The notes beneath the pieces are model-generated. The model worked only from the letters and a program-made list of their open reading frames with translations, ran no database searches and was not told where the DNA came from. From positions 1 through 62,860 of IMG/VR virus record IMGVR_UViG_3300042319_000612: 62,860 nucleotides of DNA, one strand, 5' to 3'. Positions 52,675 through 61,073 of this stretch are shown here, piece by piece. The first letter of the stretch is position 1. Each line of letters opens with the position of its first letter. The DNA is from a virus. The position numbers and the translations under genes were made by a program.

Positions 52675-52830
52675 TTTAAAGTTTCCTTTTGGTTAAGTAG
52701 GAATTTCTACCCCTACATATATATAACGCCTTAGTTGACAATTACGTTGACAACTGATTTCGCCAAAAGAAAGGACACCTAAGTGCCCAATCTAATAGAG
52801 TTAACTAGACTCTAACTGCTACGAACAATC

Positions 52831-54798
52831 TTAATAGCCTGCTAATTCTCTAATACGTGCTAATTCTGCAATTTGTGGATCTTGTTGTTGTGGAGCCATT
52901 CTTTCTACCATTTTGCGAGCAACCATTTCTGCCTGTTCACCAAACTTTTTGCCTACCATGATAACAACGCCTTCTGGACCTTTAGGGAATGTACCTGAAT
53001 TTCTATCATAAAAACTACTGATGAATTCTGCTAACTCTTGTACATTCATTTTAGACTGCATGCCTCGTTGTGCTAATGCTCTAGCACTGTCTTGGCCTGT
53101 ACGATTTGGATTATTGGGCTTTTTAAATTGTGACTTTTCTTCGTCGTCGGTATCCCAAGGAGGAGAATTGTCGTCATCTTTTTTGCTAGGCTCGCTATCA
53201 GCTTCTCCCATTCCTAGTTCTTGTTTTCTACGTGCTAAGCCTGCTGAACTTGTTGGAGATTTAGTTTTTTCATCTTCTACGTCTTTAGTGCTGACCTTCC
53301 AATCATCTCCACCTTTTTGTTTGCGTAGATATGCAGGTACATCGCTTTTGTTAGGACCATCACTGGCTTCTTGTGGTTGTTCTTCAGCATCCATTGCAGG
53401 CTGTTCCTCAAAGTCTCCAAAATCTAACCCTTCAATTGCTTCTGGAGCATTAGATTCTAGCCAATCTTTTACCATACCACGAACATCAGAGTCTGGATCT
53501 TGTTGTGCTTGTTCTTTGATAGCTTTAAATAATTGTGGATCTTCAATGATGCCTTTTAGACTTTCGATAGCATTTGAACCATCAACGCCTGTTGGGAATG
53601 CCTGACTAACCAACTCTTGTAATTCTTGTTTTGCTGTCTGTTGTTCTTGTGGATCTTGACTAGCAATAGCTGAGTCTTCGCCTAACCCCATAACCCAAGA
53701 TTCAAAGCGATCGAACTCGTTGTGTTCATCGAGCTCAACATCCTCTACGGTTTCTTGTTCTGTGGTTGTCATTGCGACTATGTCGTCATAGCCTATGTCG
53801 CTTTCTTTCATCAGTCTATACAAGACCGGGAACACATTTTTAATATCTTCTTTGAAGTTTCTAACTGTGAATTTTTCTGTAAATTCTTCTACAAATTCTT
53901 GTGGAACTTCTTCTTGTGTTTGTGCCTGGAATGATTCACGATATTGTTCGTAGTGGCTTTGCTTGCTCATAGCTTTAATTTGCTCGCGCAATCTGTTTAG
54001 TTGTTCTGCTGATCTTTCTACAACATTATTTGTATCTGAATTCATTAGATCGTTGCGCACAACATAATTGCCAAAACTCTTTAGCTGTGCAATTTCTTCA
54101 CTCATGTTAACAATGCTTTTACCAATGTCGTCATATGGCACGCCACCGTTGGCCACGTGACGTTGCATTGCACGGGCACCTGCTAGATGAATAAATGGAT
54201 ATTTAAAACGTTCTCCGTCTTGATTTTCAACAAACAGTCCAGAAATGTTACGGCTTCTAGCACCAGGTGCTGCATCGTCCATTACTGCTTGATTGTGTTT
54301 GATGATAAGACGTGTGTCCATTAACTTTTGATAACTAACGGTCTTTGATCCGTATAGTGCGCTTTCACTCATAATGCTTTCTCCAACAGGTTTAACTACT
54401 GTGTTTGCTTGATCTTTAGGCTGATTGTGCTGACTTAGAAATTCATAATCTCTTTGATCTAGATTGTCTTTGGCAATGTCTCTAGTATCGAACGCCATTA
54501 GTCTACGTTTTGCAAATGTACGTAATTCTTTTAGAAATCCATACCAATTATCTTTTTGTCCGCCATCCATTGATTCTGTAATTCCTGTTGAGAAATATAC
54601 TTTTAATGAATTTTGTTCTGCTAGGCTAATACTAACATGCCCGATTGCAGTTTCGCCTTCCATATAATCAAAGTCAAAGAATCGGGCATCTTCGGGATTG
54701 ATGGTAATTGAACCGGTTCCATCGCCTAGTTTTAGGCCTTTGAAGCGGCTTCTAATTTTATAGAATAAATCGGTGGCTATATTGTTTGTTGCGTCCAT
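52831..54798 (-). CDS. Large conserved T4-like phage protein, 655 aa
   Basis: ATG 54798 chosen because ATAAATA-TAACT-ATG is the late start form; an ATG five codons upstream lies in the promoter. N-terminal half is alpha/beta (KVYFSTGITESMDGGQKDNW, NISGLFVENQDGERFKYPFI). The middle and end are Gln/Glu/Asp-rich and disordered. It follows terminase in the same orientation. I recognise the type as an unnamed conserved protein of this phage group, possibly virion-associated. Confidence 0.75.
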   Translation of the reverse strand: MDATNNIATDLFYKIRSRFKGLKLGDGTGSITINPEDARFFDFDYMEGETAIGHVSISLAEQNSLKVYFSTGITESMDGGQKDNWYGFLKELRTFAKRRLMAFDTRDIAKDNLDQRDYEFLSQHNQPKDQANTVVKPVGESIMSESALYGSKTVSYQKLMDTRLIIKHNQAVMDDAAPGARSRNISGLFVENQDGERFKYPFIHLAGARAMQRHVANGGVPYDDIGKSIVNMSEEIAQLKSFGNYVVRNDLMNSDTNNVVERSAEQLNRLREQIKAMSKQSHYEQYRESFQAQTQEEVPQEFVEEFTEKFTVRNFKEDIKNVFPVLYRLMKESDIGYDDIVAMTTTEQETVEDVELDEHNEFDRFESWVMGLGEDSAIASQDPQEQQTAKQELQELVSQAFPTGVDGSNAIESLKGIIEDPQLFKAIKEQAQQDPDSDVRGMVKDWLESNAPEAIEGLDFGDFEEQPAMDAEEQPQEASDGPNKSDVPAYLRKQKGGDDWKVSTKDVEDEKTKSPTSSAGLARRKQELGMGEADSEPSKKDDDNSPPWDTDDEEKSQFKKPNNPNRTGQDSARALAQRGMQSKMNVQELAEFISSFYDRNSGTFPKGPEGVVIMVGKKFGEQAEMVARKMVERMAPQQQDPQIAELARIRELAGY

Positions 54799-54803
54799 AG
54801 TTA

Positions 54804-54810
54804 TATTTAT
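54804..54810 (-). promoter_or_regulatory. Late-type promoter ATAAATA, leaderless
   Basis: ATAAATA-TAACT-ATG (54798); the motif overlaps the terminase stop codon (TGATAAATA). Confidence 0.65.
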
Positions 54811-56396
54811 CAAAAACCGCTAGAGACAAATATCGGCATGGGCATTTGATCTTCGCTTAATTTTTCTGTCATCTTTTCGTAGATCTTGGGATCCCAATCT
54901 GATAATACTCCAGCCATACGTATTATTAACAGCATGGCACTTACTAGGTCGTCGTGTTCGCCTGTTTTAGCGCCAAATCCCACTCCGTGTGCCACAAATG
55001 TTTTAAGCTCAGATATTAGAGGTTTAGAGTAAATCTTCATTTTTTGTGTTTCTAACATGTGTTTAACCTGACTACAAGCAGTGATTTTTGTCTTGTGTGT
55101 TGTGTTAAATCCTTTTCTAAATTTACGTACATGACCCTTACGCATAGGCTCAGAAAGGAATAATCCTGGGAAGTTTTCTTCTCCTAGATTACTAATAACA
55201 ATAAGAGCAGCTTCGCCTAGTGTATTGTTTTCAACACTGTAATAAAGTTGCGGAATACCGCCCTTTTCTAGTCCTCGGTCTTGAATGTACTTGCAAATTT
55301 CTCTTAGGTGTTTAACCTGTGCTTGAATAGGAGTTAGATTATGTCGCCATTCTGCTACCTGTTCCATACTGGGCATTTCAAACACCTGTATGGCACCATA
55401 GTCCCCACCAGTGCCTAATGAAGGATCTAGGGAAACTAGATAAGTTGCTCTTGGGTCAATGTCTTTATAAAAACGTGTTTGCCCCATGGTCATGATAGGG
55501 TCAACACCTTTCATTTCTGCCAGTCGCACAGCATTGATTAGCGTTTCGTCAAAGATCAAGAATTCGCAATCAAATTCACGACGGAAACGCTCTTCACCAA
55601 TCTTTGCACGTTCTGTCTGAGCCCACTTCTCATCACGATCTGGATGTTCTGCCCAGTGTGCAAAGAAACTGTGGAATCCATTCATACCTAATTGCTGTTC
55701 ATTCCCATGCTCATCGAATCGCTTGTTAGCCTCAGTCCAAATTAACGCAAACTGATCTTCGTCACTGTTTGGTGTTGATGTAATAATACATTTACCGCCT
55801 GTTGATAATGTTGGTGACAGTGCAGTCCAGAATTCTTTGGCTTTTTCTGGAGGCTGCACAAACGCAAACTCATCGCAATAGATCAGTGAAAGAGATTTAC
55901 CACGACCTGTATTTTCTGTAGTTGTCACTGCCTGTATACGAGCTCCGTTGTCATACTCAATGGTGTTTCTATTGTAGCTATACACACCTGCACGAATAAA
56001 ATCTGGCAGGTTTTCGTAACCGAATCGATAACGATTCATAATGTCCTGCGCACCTTCGTATTTGTGAGCAGCAATTAAAACCTGTGCTTCTGGCACAAAC
56101 ATTGTGTACCATAACAAGTATCCTGTGGCACAGGTGGTCTTACCCATCTGTCGTGGCAGCATGGCAATACACTGTTTGTTGTTGTGATAGGCATCTATTA
56201 GTCTTTCTTGATATTCGTAAGGTGCAAACGGAATTGATCCACGTACAGGGTGCTGAATCTTTAAAAAGTTTTTACAAAAATACAGCGGACCAGTGACAGG
56301 ATCCATACATGCTTCAAGATGCTTGACTTCCTCAAGAGTATATCGTTGAGGTGCATGAGCTTTCTTAATTAAATTACCGTCTAGTGATTTTGCCAT
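54810..56396 (-). CDS. 17: Large terminase, T4 gp17-like
   Basis: 528 aa. ATPase: Walker A MLPRQMGKTT (79-88), Walker B SLIYCDEFAFV (170-180), coupling motif TSTPN. Nuclease: YLVSLDPSLGTGGDYGAIQV (about 318) with the first Asp, and GEHDDLVSAMLLI near the C-terminus. Cuts and pumps DNA into the prohead with gp16 (57968). Leaderless late start GTAAATA-ACAGT-ATG. Confidence 0.95.
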   Translation of the reverse strand: MAKSLDGNLIKKAHAPQRYTLEEVKHLEACMDPVTGPLYFCKNFLKIQHPVRGSIPFAPYEYQERLIDAYHNNKQCIAMLPRQMGKTTCATGYLLWYTMFVPEAQVLIAAHKYEGAQDIMNRYRFGYENLPDFIRAGVYSYNRNTIEYDNGARIQAVTTTENTGRGKSLSLIYCDEFAFVQPPEKAKEFWTALSPTLSTGGKCIITSTPNSDEDQFALIWTEANKRFDEHGNEQQLGMNGFHSFFAHWAEHPDRDEKWAQTERAKIGEERFRREFDCEFLIFDETLINAVRLAEMKGVDPIMTMGQTRFYKDIDPRATYLVSLDPSLGTGGDYGAIQVFEMPSMEQVAEWRHNLTPIQAQVKHLREICKYIQDRGLEKGGIPQLYYSVENNTLGEAALIVISNLGEENFPGLFLSEPMRKGHVRKFRKGFNTTHKTKITACSQVKHMLETQKMKIYSKPLISELKTFVAHGVGFGAKTGEHDDLVSAMLLIIRMAGVLSDWDPKIYEKMTEKLSEDQMPMPIFVSSGF

Positions 56397-56401
56397 ACTG
56401 T

Positions 56402-56408
56402 TATTTAC
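56402..56408 (-). promoter_or_regulatory. Late-type promoter GTAAATA, leaderless
   Basis: GTAAATA-ACAGT-ATG (56396). Confidence 0.55.
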
Positions 56409-56410
56409 TG

Positions 56411-56438
56411 AAAAAAATAGGCTCCGGAGAGCCTATTT
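56411..56438 (-). terminator. Rho-independent terminator (minus strand)
   Basis: AAATAGGCTC pairs with GAGCCTATTT (10 bp, 4-base loop), with a run of seven A on the plus strand giving a T-run on the minus. Separates gp17 from the upstream gene. Confidence 0.92.
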
Positions 56439-56452
56439 GGATTTGACTTGTA

Positions 56453-57397
56453 TCACGTAGTCTTTAAGCGACCGTCTTTTTCGGCGGATCTTAATATTGC
56501 TGCCCGATCGCCATATTTTTCACGATTAACATCGGGTGCTGCATTCTTCTCACCCTGTGTTGGATTCTTAACATGTTTTAGTGGATCAAACTTTTCACTT
56601 TTTGCTTCTGATAAACGTCTACGTAATTCTTCCTTGATGCTGGCACGTAGTTGTTCTTTGCTTTCGTAAGCGCCGGCAGCCATAGGATTGTCGCCACGAT
56701 ATGGTTTACCGCTAAAACTTTTCTTTGGCTTGTTCAAGTCGTCGCCGTCTGGAATAGCAGCATCTATGCCATGATATTCTTGTCCAGATGCGCCTTCCGG
56801 TGCATTACCGAATGCTTCTTCTTTGTCTTTCTTGTCGCCTTCTTTGCCGTCTTTTTCCATGTCATGATCATCCATGTCATGATCGCCGTCACCGTCTCGG
56901 TCGCCCATAGACTTTTGAATAGAGTCAATGCCTTTATCGTCACGATCTAGGTCACCCATTGGAGGCATATTGTCTGCATCCATGTCACTAGGACCGCCTC
57001 TATTATCTGCATCAGGCTCACTGTGTGGTTCGTCTTTGTCTAGGTCAGGCAACATTTTTAATGGTCCTGAATCTAGATTTCCTAGATCTCCAATGCCTGG
57101 CATTGGAGGCTTGATACTCATGATGCTTGGTTCGGCACTCATTGGAGGCATGCTCATTGGTGCTGGTTGATTGATCATGTCTGGATTGACTTTGGTCATC
57201 AACTTCATTAATTCAGCAATGTTGTCCATGCCCTGTGCATTGAGGTTCAAACTCATGCTTGGGGGAGGTTCATCGGGCTTGCTAGGAATACTCGGCGGGG
57301 GCATGCCCATTGGATCGCCACAGGCCTCAACCGCCCCCAATGGAGCGACAGGAGCATCCAGCTCGCGCATTTTAGACATCAATTCATTGAAATTCAT
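56453..57397 (-). CDS. Low-complexity Met/Pro/Asp-rich protein, 314 aa
   Basis: N-terminus MNFNELMSKMRELDAPVAPL; then Pro/Met-rich stretches (DMINQPAPMSMPPMSAEPS), an Asp/Gly/Lys-rich acidic middle (DRDGDGDHDMDDHDMEKDGK) and a basic C-terminus (EELRRRLSEAKSEKFDPLKH). This architecture occurs next to terminase in T4-like aquatic phages. Perhaps a packaging or capsid-interior protein; not established. Confidence 0.7.
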   Translation of the reverse strand: MNFNELMSKMRELDAPVAPLGAVEACGDPMGMPPPSIPSKPDEPPPSMSLNLNAQGMDNIAELMKLMTKVNPDMINQPAPMSMPPMSAEPSIMSIKPPMPGIGDLGNLDSGPLKMLPDLDKDEPHSEPDADNRGGPSDMDADNMPPMGDLDRDDKGIDSIQKSMGDRDGDGDHDMDDHDMEKDGKEGDKKDKEEAFGNAPEGASGQEYHGIDAAIPDGDDLNKPKKSFSGKPYRGDNPMAAGAYESKEQLRASIKEELRRRLSEAKSEKFDPLKHVKNPTQGEKNAAPDVNREKYGDRAAILRSAEKDGRLKTT

Positions 57398-57398
57398 A

Positions 57399-57959
57399 TT
57401 AACTCCCTAGGGCGCTTTTTACGCCGGTCTTATCAATTTTGGCCTTGGGCAGTTTATATTCTGTCTGACCGTTGTCTTTCTTTTGTTGTTTAGCAACTTT
57501 GCTTAAATCTTTTAAAAAACTCTTGTTAAAGTCATCGCCAAAGAAATCTTTGTGCTTGACATTGGTACCTTCTTTATACTGACTGTCAGTTAACAGCCCG
57601 TCAGTGTTTAAAATTTCTATTTCACCTTGATCAGTTTCAGAAGATTCGTTGCTTCCTCTTACTCTAAAACTAGCTTCGTCTAGACCCATACTCTTGATAT
57701 CACTGCTGATTTCAGGCGAAGTAATAGGATATTCACAAGCAACTTCAAAAACGTGAACTTCACAGTTTTTCATAGTTGGAAAATCCATAGGAACTGCTTG
57801 GATTGGTGTTGTGCTGAGTTTTTCCATTTTCATAACTTTGCATCTTTCTAGGGACGTTTTTAAGTTTGATTGGAAATCTTCGGGCAGATCACCGGCAACT
57901 TTAATTTTAAAGCTGTATGATTTTTTGCCTTCGGCAAGATATTCTTTGAAAGTTTTCAT
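57399..57959 (-). CDS. Probable capsid-interior protein with T4-type targeting sequence, 186 aa
   Basis: N-terminus MKTFKEYLAEGKKSYSF resembles the capsid-targeting sequence of T4 internal proteins (MKTYQEFIAEA), including an LAE-G site that matches the gp21 protease rule (L/I-x-E). The rest is alpha/beta with an acidic centre and Lys-rich tail. Such proteins are packed in the prohead core and trimmed. Leaderless late start ATAAATA-CTACT-ATG. Confidence 0.7.
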   Translation of the reverse strand: MKTFKEYLAEGKKSYSFKIKVAGDLPEDFQSNLKTSLERCKVMKMEKLSTTPIQAVPMDFPTMKNCEVHVFEVACEYPITSPEISSDIKSMGLDEASFRVRGSNESSETDQGEIEILNTDGLLTDSQYKEGTNVKHKDFFGDDFNKSFLKDLSKVAKQQKKDNGQTEYKLPKAKIDKTGVKSALGS

Positions 57960-57964
57960 AGTAG

Positions 57965-57971
57965 TATTTAT
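57965..57971 (-). promoter_or_regulatory. Late-type promoter ATAAATA, leaderless
   Basis: ATAAATA-CTACT-ATG (57959). Confidence 0.65.
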
Positions 57972-58450
57972 GCTTTTCCGCCCAGTTTCTTGATCAGCTC
58001 GTTGCGGTCAGTGATCACATATCCTTGCCCGTTAATAACATCATTTGGGTCTTCGTTGTTATCTTTGTCAATTTTGTATTTCTTCATTTGCATGTCAATA
58101 GCCTTGAGTTTTTTCTCAATTTTATTAGACTTAGCTGTAATTGCATGGCCTAACATTGAGCTGGCCACTTCAAAAATACGACTGCTATAACGAACTTCTA
58201 CATTCATTCCTAAATCCATTAGGTCGTCATAGGCCTGTTCAGCTTTTGATGCTAGATTGTCTAGTTCGTGATCATTAAGTTCGTCTAGTTCTTTTACTTG
58301 TGGTAAACTGCGAGTAATCTCAGCCACCGCTTTATAGCTGTCATCTAAACTGCGAACTTCTGTGTGATCTATTTTGGGTTCAACAGGGGCTGTTTCCTTT
58401 GCAGGTTTAGATTCTTCTAGATTAAACAGTTCTTCAAGTTTTTTCGTCAT
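57968..58450 (-). CDS. 16: Small terminase, T4 gp16-like
   Basis: 160 aa, central helical hairpin LDDSYKAVAEITRSLPQVKE through EVASSMLGHAITAKSNKIEK, matching T4 gp16's central helices ([20 protein letters not shown] ... LMGQMTTTNREILKLHKDM). Acidic N-terminus, C-terminal NGQGYVITDRNELIKKLG. Forms the ring that recognises DNA and stimulates gp17. Position one gene-group upstream of gp17 fits. Confidence 0.82.
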   Translation of the reverse strand: MTKKLEELFNLEESKPAKETAPVEPKIDHTEVRSLDDSYKAVAEITRSLPQVKELDELNDHELDNLASKAEQAYDDLMDLGMNVEVRYSSRIFEVASSMLGHAITAKSNKIEKKLKAIDMQMKKYKIDKDNNEDPNDVINGQGYVITDRNELIKKLGGKA

Positions 58451-58457
58451 ACATTAC

Positions 58458-58898
58458 TTATCTGCGTTTTGAGCCTTGATGAAAAATATCGCCTTCGTTG
58501 ACTATGCGGAACTTGACACCTTGCTGTTTGCACCAGGCTGCGGCAGCTTCCCATTTGGCCATATTTTTAACATACTGCTGTTGATTGTACTGACTCTTTC
58601 CCACCTGTTCTATAAACGTTTGACTAGCTGGTTTAACTTCTACAACTTCTGCATGTTTTTTCCCATTTTTATCCACATAAGTGATAAAAAAATCAGGAAC
58701 ATATATTGTATACTTGCCGGTTAACGGATCTCTGTAGGGAATTTGTATGCTTTCGCTGGCCCACTTTTCAACACCCGGATGTTCGTCCAACATCTTCATA
58801 AAAATAAATTCCCACGAACTTCGAGCCAATGGTGTTTTTTTGCCAACATATTTGTCGACATTTTTCATTTCAAATCGACCTTGAGCAAACTTTGGCAT
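58458..58898 (-). CDS. 4: Head-completion nuclease-like protein, T4 gp4-like
   Basis: 146 aa. RSSWEFIFMKMLDEHPGVEK, ESIQIPYRDPLTGKYTIYVP, DFFITYVDKNGKKHAEVVEV and KPASQT show the TnsA/PD-(D/E)xK-like layout of T4 gp4 (gp50/65). Conserved Asp in VPDFF and Glu-x-Lys in VEVKP are the nuclease residues. Required for head completion after packaging. Confidence 0.85.
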   Translation of the reverse strand: MPKFAQGRFEMKNVDKYVGKKTPLARSSWEFIFMKMLDEHPGVEKWASESIQIPYRDPLTGKYTIYVPDFFITYVDKNGKKHAEVVEVKPASQTFIEQVGKSQYNQQQYVKNMAKWEAAAAWCKQQGVKFRIVNEGDIFHQGSKRR

Positions 58899-59263
58899 TA
58901 GGCAAAAATATTTCTAGTTTGATTTTGTTTTTCTATTAAGTCAGTGCGATAACCCAGTGAACTTGTGGCATTTCTATTGTTGTTTAGAATCTCAGCCACC
59001 AGAGCACTAATTTGAACGCCATTAAAATTCTTGAGAGTGTCGATGATTTTAAACACCGGAACGTCGTCGAGTTTGGCTTGATTCAATAAAACCTGTGCTG
59101 TGATAAGAGCCGCTTCGTTTTCAAATCCACGACTTTGGAAAAAAGCAATAGCAGCACCGACTTCGTTGGCTCCAAATTCCAAAGTTCGTTCGCCGTAACG
59201 ATCAAAAAATAATTTTGTTCCAGCAGCACTATCTTGCTGAAGAGAATTTGGTAAACTTGGCAT
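58898..59263 (-). CDS. Conserved T4-like structural-region protein, 121 aa
   Basis: MPSLPNSLQQDSAAGTKLFF, RYGERTLEFGANEVGAAIAF and LISALVAEILNNNR-like segment (VQISALVAEILNNNRNATSS) are highly conserved in T4-like cyanophages and relatives, just between gp4 and the tube-like gene. Probably virion or assembly protein; no T4 name assigned by me. Confidence 0.75.
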   Translation of the reverse strand: MPSLPNSLQQDSAAGTKLFFDRYGERTLEFGANEVGAAIAFFQSRGFENEAALITAQVLLNQAKLDDVPVFKIIDTLKNFNGVQISALVAEILNNNRNATSSLGYRTDLIEKQNQTRNIFA

Positions 59264-59264
59264 A

Positions 59265-60368
59265 TTATAAGAATTGTCCTAGGTCTTGTGGCGGTGGGGC
59301 GATTGAGCGTTGCGTGGCCTGTGTACCACCGTTGCCGCCGTTGTTTTTTGGAAACACTGATCCCAAAGTTCCGCCTACGGTATTGATAATACCTCCAATA
59401 GCAGCAGGACTACTTAATAATCCTATGGCTTCTGCTCGCAGGCTTGCCTTGGATAGTTTTCCAATATTTTTTGCAGTATTCACTGCGGCAATGGCGGTGC
59501 CAAGGAATCCTCCTACACTGCCAAATGCAGCTCCGCTACTGACATCTCCGAATATACTTTCGAGTCCGTCTAGTACACCGCCTTCGCCTAATAAGTTTCC
59601 GACGCCGCCGCCTGCTACAGTTAATGGACTTGGCACACTATCGTAGTATAAGTTAGCAAATCCTTTGGGAGTATTCTTAGCAACACTTCCTGAGCTGTAG
59701 ACTACAGACTCATATTCTATATTCATTGTAGTTTCATTAAATTCATTTGCACTATATCCGGCATCACCGTGTTGCCAACTTGTAATTTTAGGATTGATTA
59801 ATGTATATCCTAAAAACCTACGACGACTCATAGTATATATAGTAATAGACTTAAAAAAGTCCACAGTTTTTCCCTGCTTGTCGAGACTGTATCTAAAGCC
59901 TTGAAATGTAGTTCCGGAAGCGGCAAGATTTGTCTTGCTAAATGCTGCCTCGGGATTGAATCGATCTTGTACATAGGTTCCCATGTATAATGCCCACAAT
60001 GCATTGATTACTCCTGCACTGTCGTCATGGAATTTCATTGAGATACCTTCATAGGTAAAATTTTTATAAATTATGTGTTTTCTATTGTATTGATTTTTGG
60101 TGACTGTTTCAAATTTAAATTTAGGCAGATCAGTACTCTTGATAAGATAACCAATTTCGTCTGCATGAGTGTTAGTGAATACCGGTGATGATAATACTGT
60201 TTTATCAATCTCAAACCGCACATAAAACATGAACTTGGTGCGAGGCATAAGCCGGTAGCCGTTTTCAACAAACAGTTTGCTGGCATGACGGAAATCCGCG
60301 AGGCCGCCTTTGGGTGTAAGTAACCCTTCTCCTACACCGCCGAGAAATCTTGTGAATACATTTGACAT
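59265..60368 (-). CDS. Baseplate/tail-tube initiator-like protein (gp54/gp48 type), 367 aa
   Basis: Beta-rich core with VRFEIDKTVLSSPVFTNTHA, KSTDLPKFKFETVTKNQYN, GISMKFHDDSAGVINALWAL and YTMSRRRFLGYTLINPKITS, the gp19-like tube fold used by the T4 gp48/gp54 initiators. C-terminal third is Gly/Ala-rich and helical. Position between gp19 and gp4 fits a tube-end protein. Which T4 gene it equals is uncertain. Leaderless late start CTAAATA-ATTAT-ATG. Confidence 0.6.
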   Translation of the reverse strand: MSNVFTRFLGGVGEGLLTPKGGLADFRHASKLFVENGYRLMPRTKFMFYVRFEIDKTVLSSPVFTNTHADEIGYLIKSTDLPKFKFETVTKNQYNRKHIIYKNFTYEGISMKFHDDSAGVINALWALYMGTYVQDRFNPEAAFSKTNLAASGTTFQGFRYSLDKQGKTVDFFKSITIYTMSRRRFLGYTLINPKITSWQHGDAGYSANEFNETTMNIEYESVVYSSGSVAKNTPKGFANLYYDSVPSPLTVAGGGVGNLLGEGGVLDGLESIFGDVSSGAAFGSVGGFLGTAIAAVNTAKNIGKLSKASLRAEAIGLLSSPAAIGGIINTVGGTLGSVFPKNNGGNGGTQATQRSIAPPPQDLGQFL

Positions 60369-60373
60369 ATAAT

Positions 60374-60380
60374 TATTTAG
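60374..60380 (-). promoter_or_regulatory. Late-type promoter CTAAATA, leaderless
   Basis: CTAAATA-ATTAT-ATG (60368). Confidence 0.55.
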
Positions 60381-60413
60381 CCGTAAAAAAACCCGGGGAT
60401 TAATCCGGGTTTT
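60381..60413 (-). terminator. Rho-independent terminator (minus strand)
   Basis: AAAACCCGG and CCGGGTTTT form a 9-bp stem; seven T follow on the minus strand. Lies between gp19 and the initiator-like gene. Confidence 0.9.
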
Positions 60414-60429
60414 TGATCAGCGGTTGATA

Positions 60430-61071
60430 TTAGTTCGAGCTGCCGCGGCCTGTTACAGCCTCGCCAAGACTTCGGCCTACAACTGCACCGATACCTCGTG
60501 CTGTGCCTGTGCCTGTGCCACCTGCGAACTGTACAGCATTGTCATACTTGATAGTAAGAGCCACTGTCATTGGTTCATTGGAACCATAGTTGGCTTCACC
60601 ATAGTTGACTTCTGATACATAGCAACCATACGTTTCCCATTTTTCAAGGATGTTTGGTTCAAAACTACCATTGCCACCATCTAACATTTCGATGTTCATT
60701 TGGAATTTGTAATCAATACCTGAACGGGCGCTGGCCTGTTCCATGAAGTCAAACTGCTTTTGTACCTGTTGACCAACAATTTTCTGCACCTGGCCGTTGG
60801 CATCGTCTCGTAGATTTAATGTGACATCTCCCCAACTTGGTTTACCAGCCAGTTTGACTTTTGAGTTGTAGACTTCAATAGTCATTTCTTCAAATGTTAC
60901 AGTTGGTCTACTTACATCACTAACTTGTTTTGTTAGTTCTGTGCTGGCCTCAACACCAAATCCTAGTAGTATCACCCGAAAGCGATATTTTAGTTTTGGC
61001 ATCAGCAAAGCTGTGCCGCTGTTGGCTCCTGAGGTAGGAACCGAAATTCTATTTAAGGAAGTTAGTGCCAT
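60430..61071 (-). CDS. 19: Tail tube protein, T4 gp19-like
   Basis: 213 aa. PKLKYRFRVILLGFGVEAST, VSRPTVTFEEMTIEVYNSKV, WGDVTLNLRDDANGQVQKIV and WETYGCYVSEVNYGEANYGS are the tube-fold landmarks of gp19. Forms the inner tail tube inside the gp18 sheath. Behind AGGAGAAATTTAAA, three bases after the gp18 stop. Confidence 0.92.
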   Translation of the reverse strand: MALTSLNRISVPTSGANSGTALLMPKLKYRFRVILLGFGVEASTELTKQVSDVSRPTVTFEEMTIEVYNSKVKLAGKPSWGDVTLNLRDDANGQVQKIVGQQVQKQFDFMEQASARSGIDYKFQMNIEMLDGGNGSFEPNILEKWETYGCYVSEVNYGEANYGSNEPMTVALTIKYDNAVQFAGGTGTGTARGIGAVVGRSLGEAVTGRGSSN

Positions 61072-61073
61072 TT

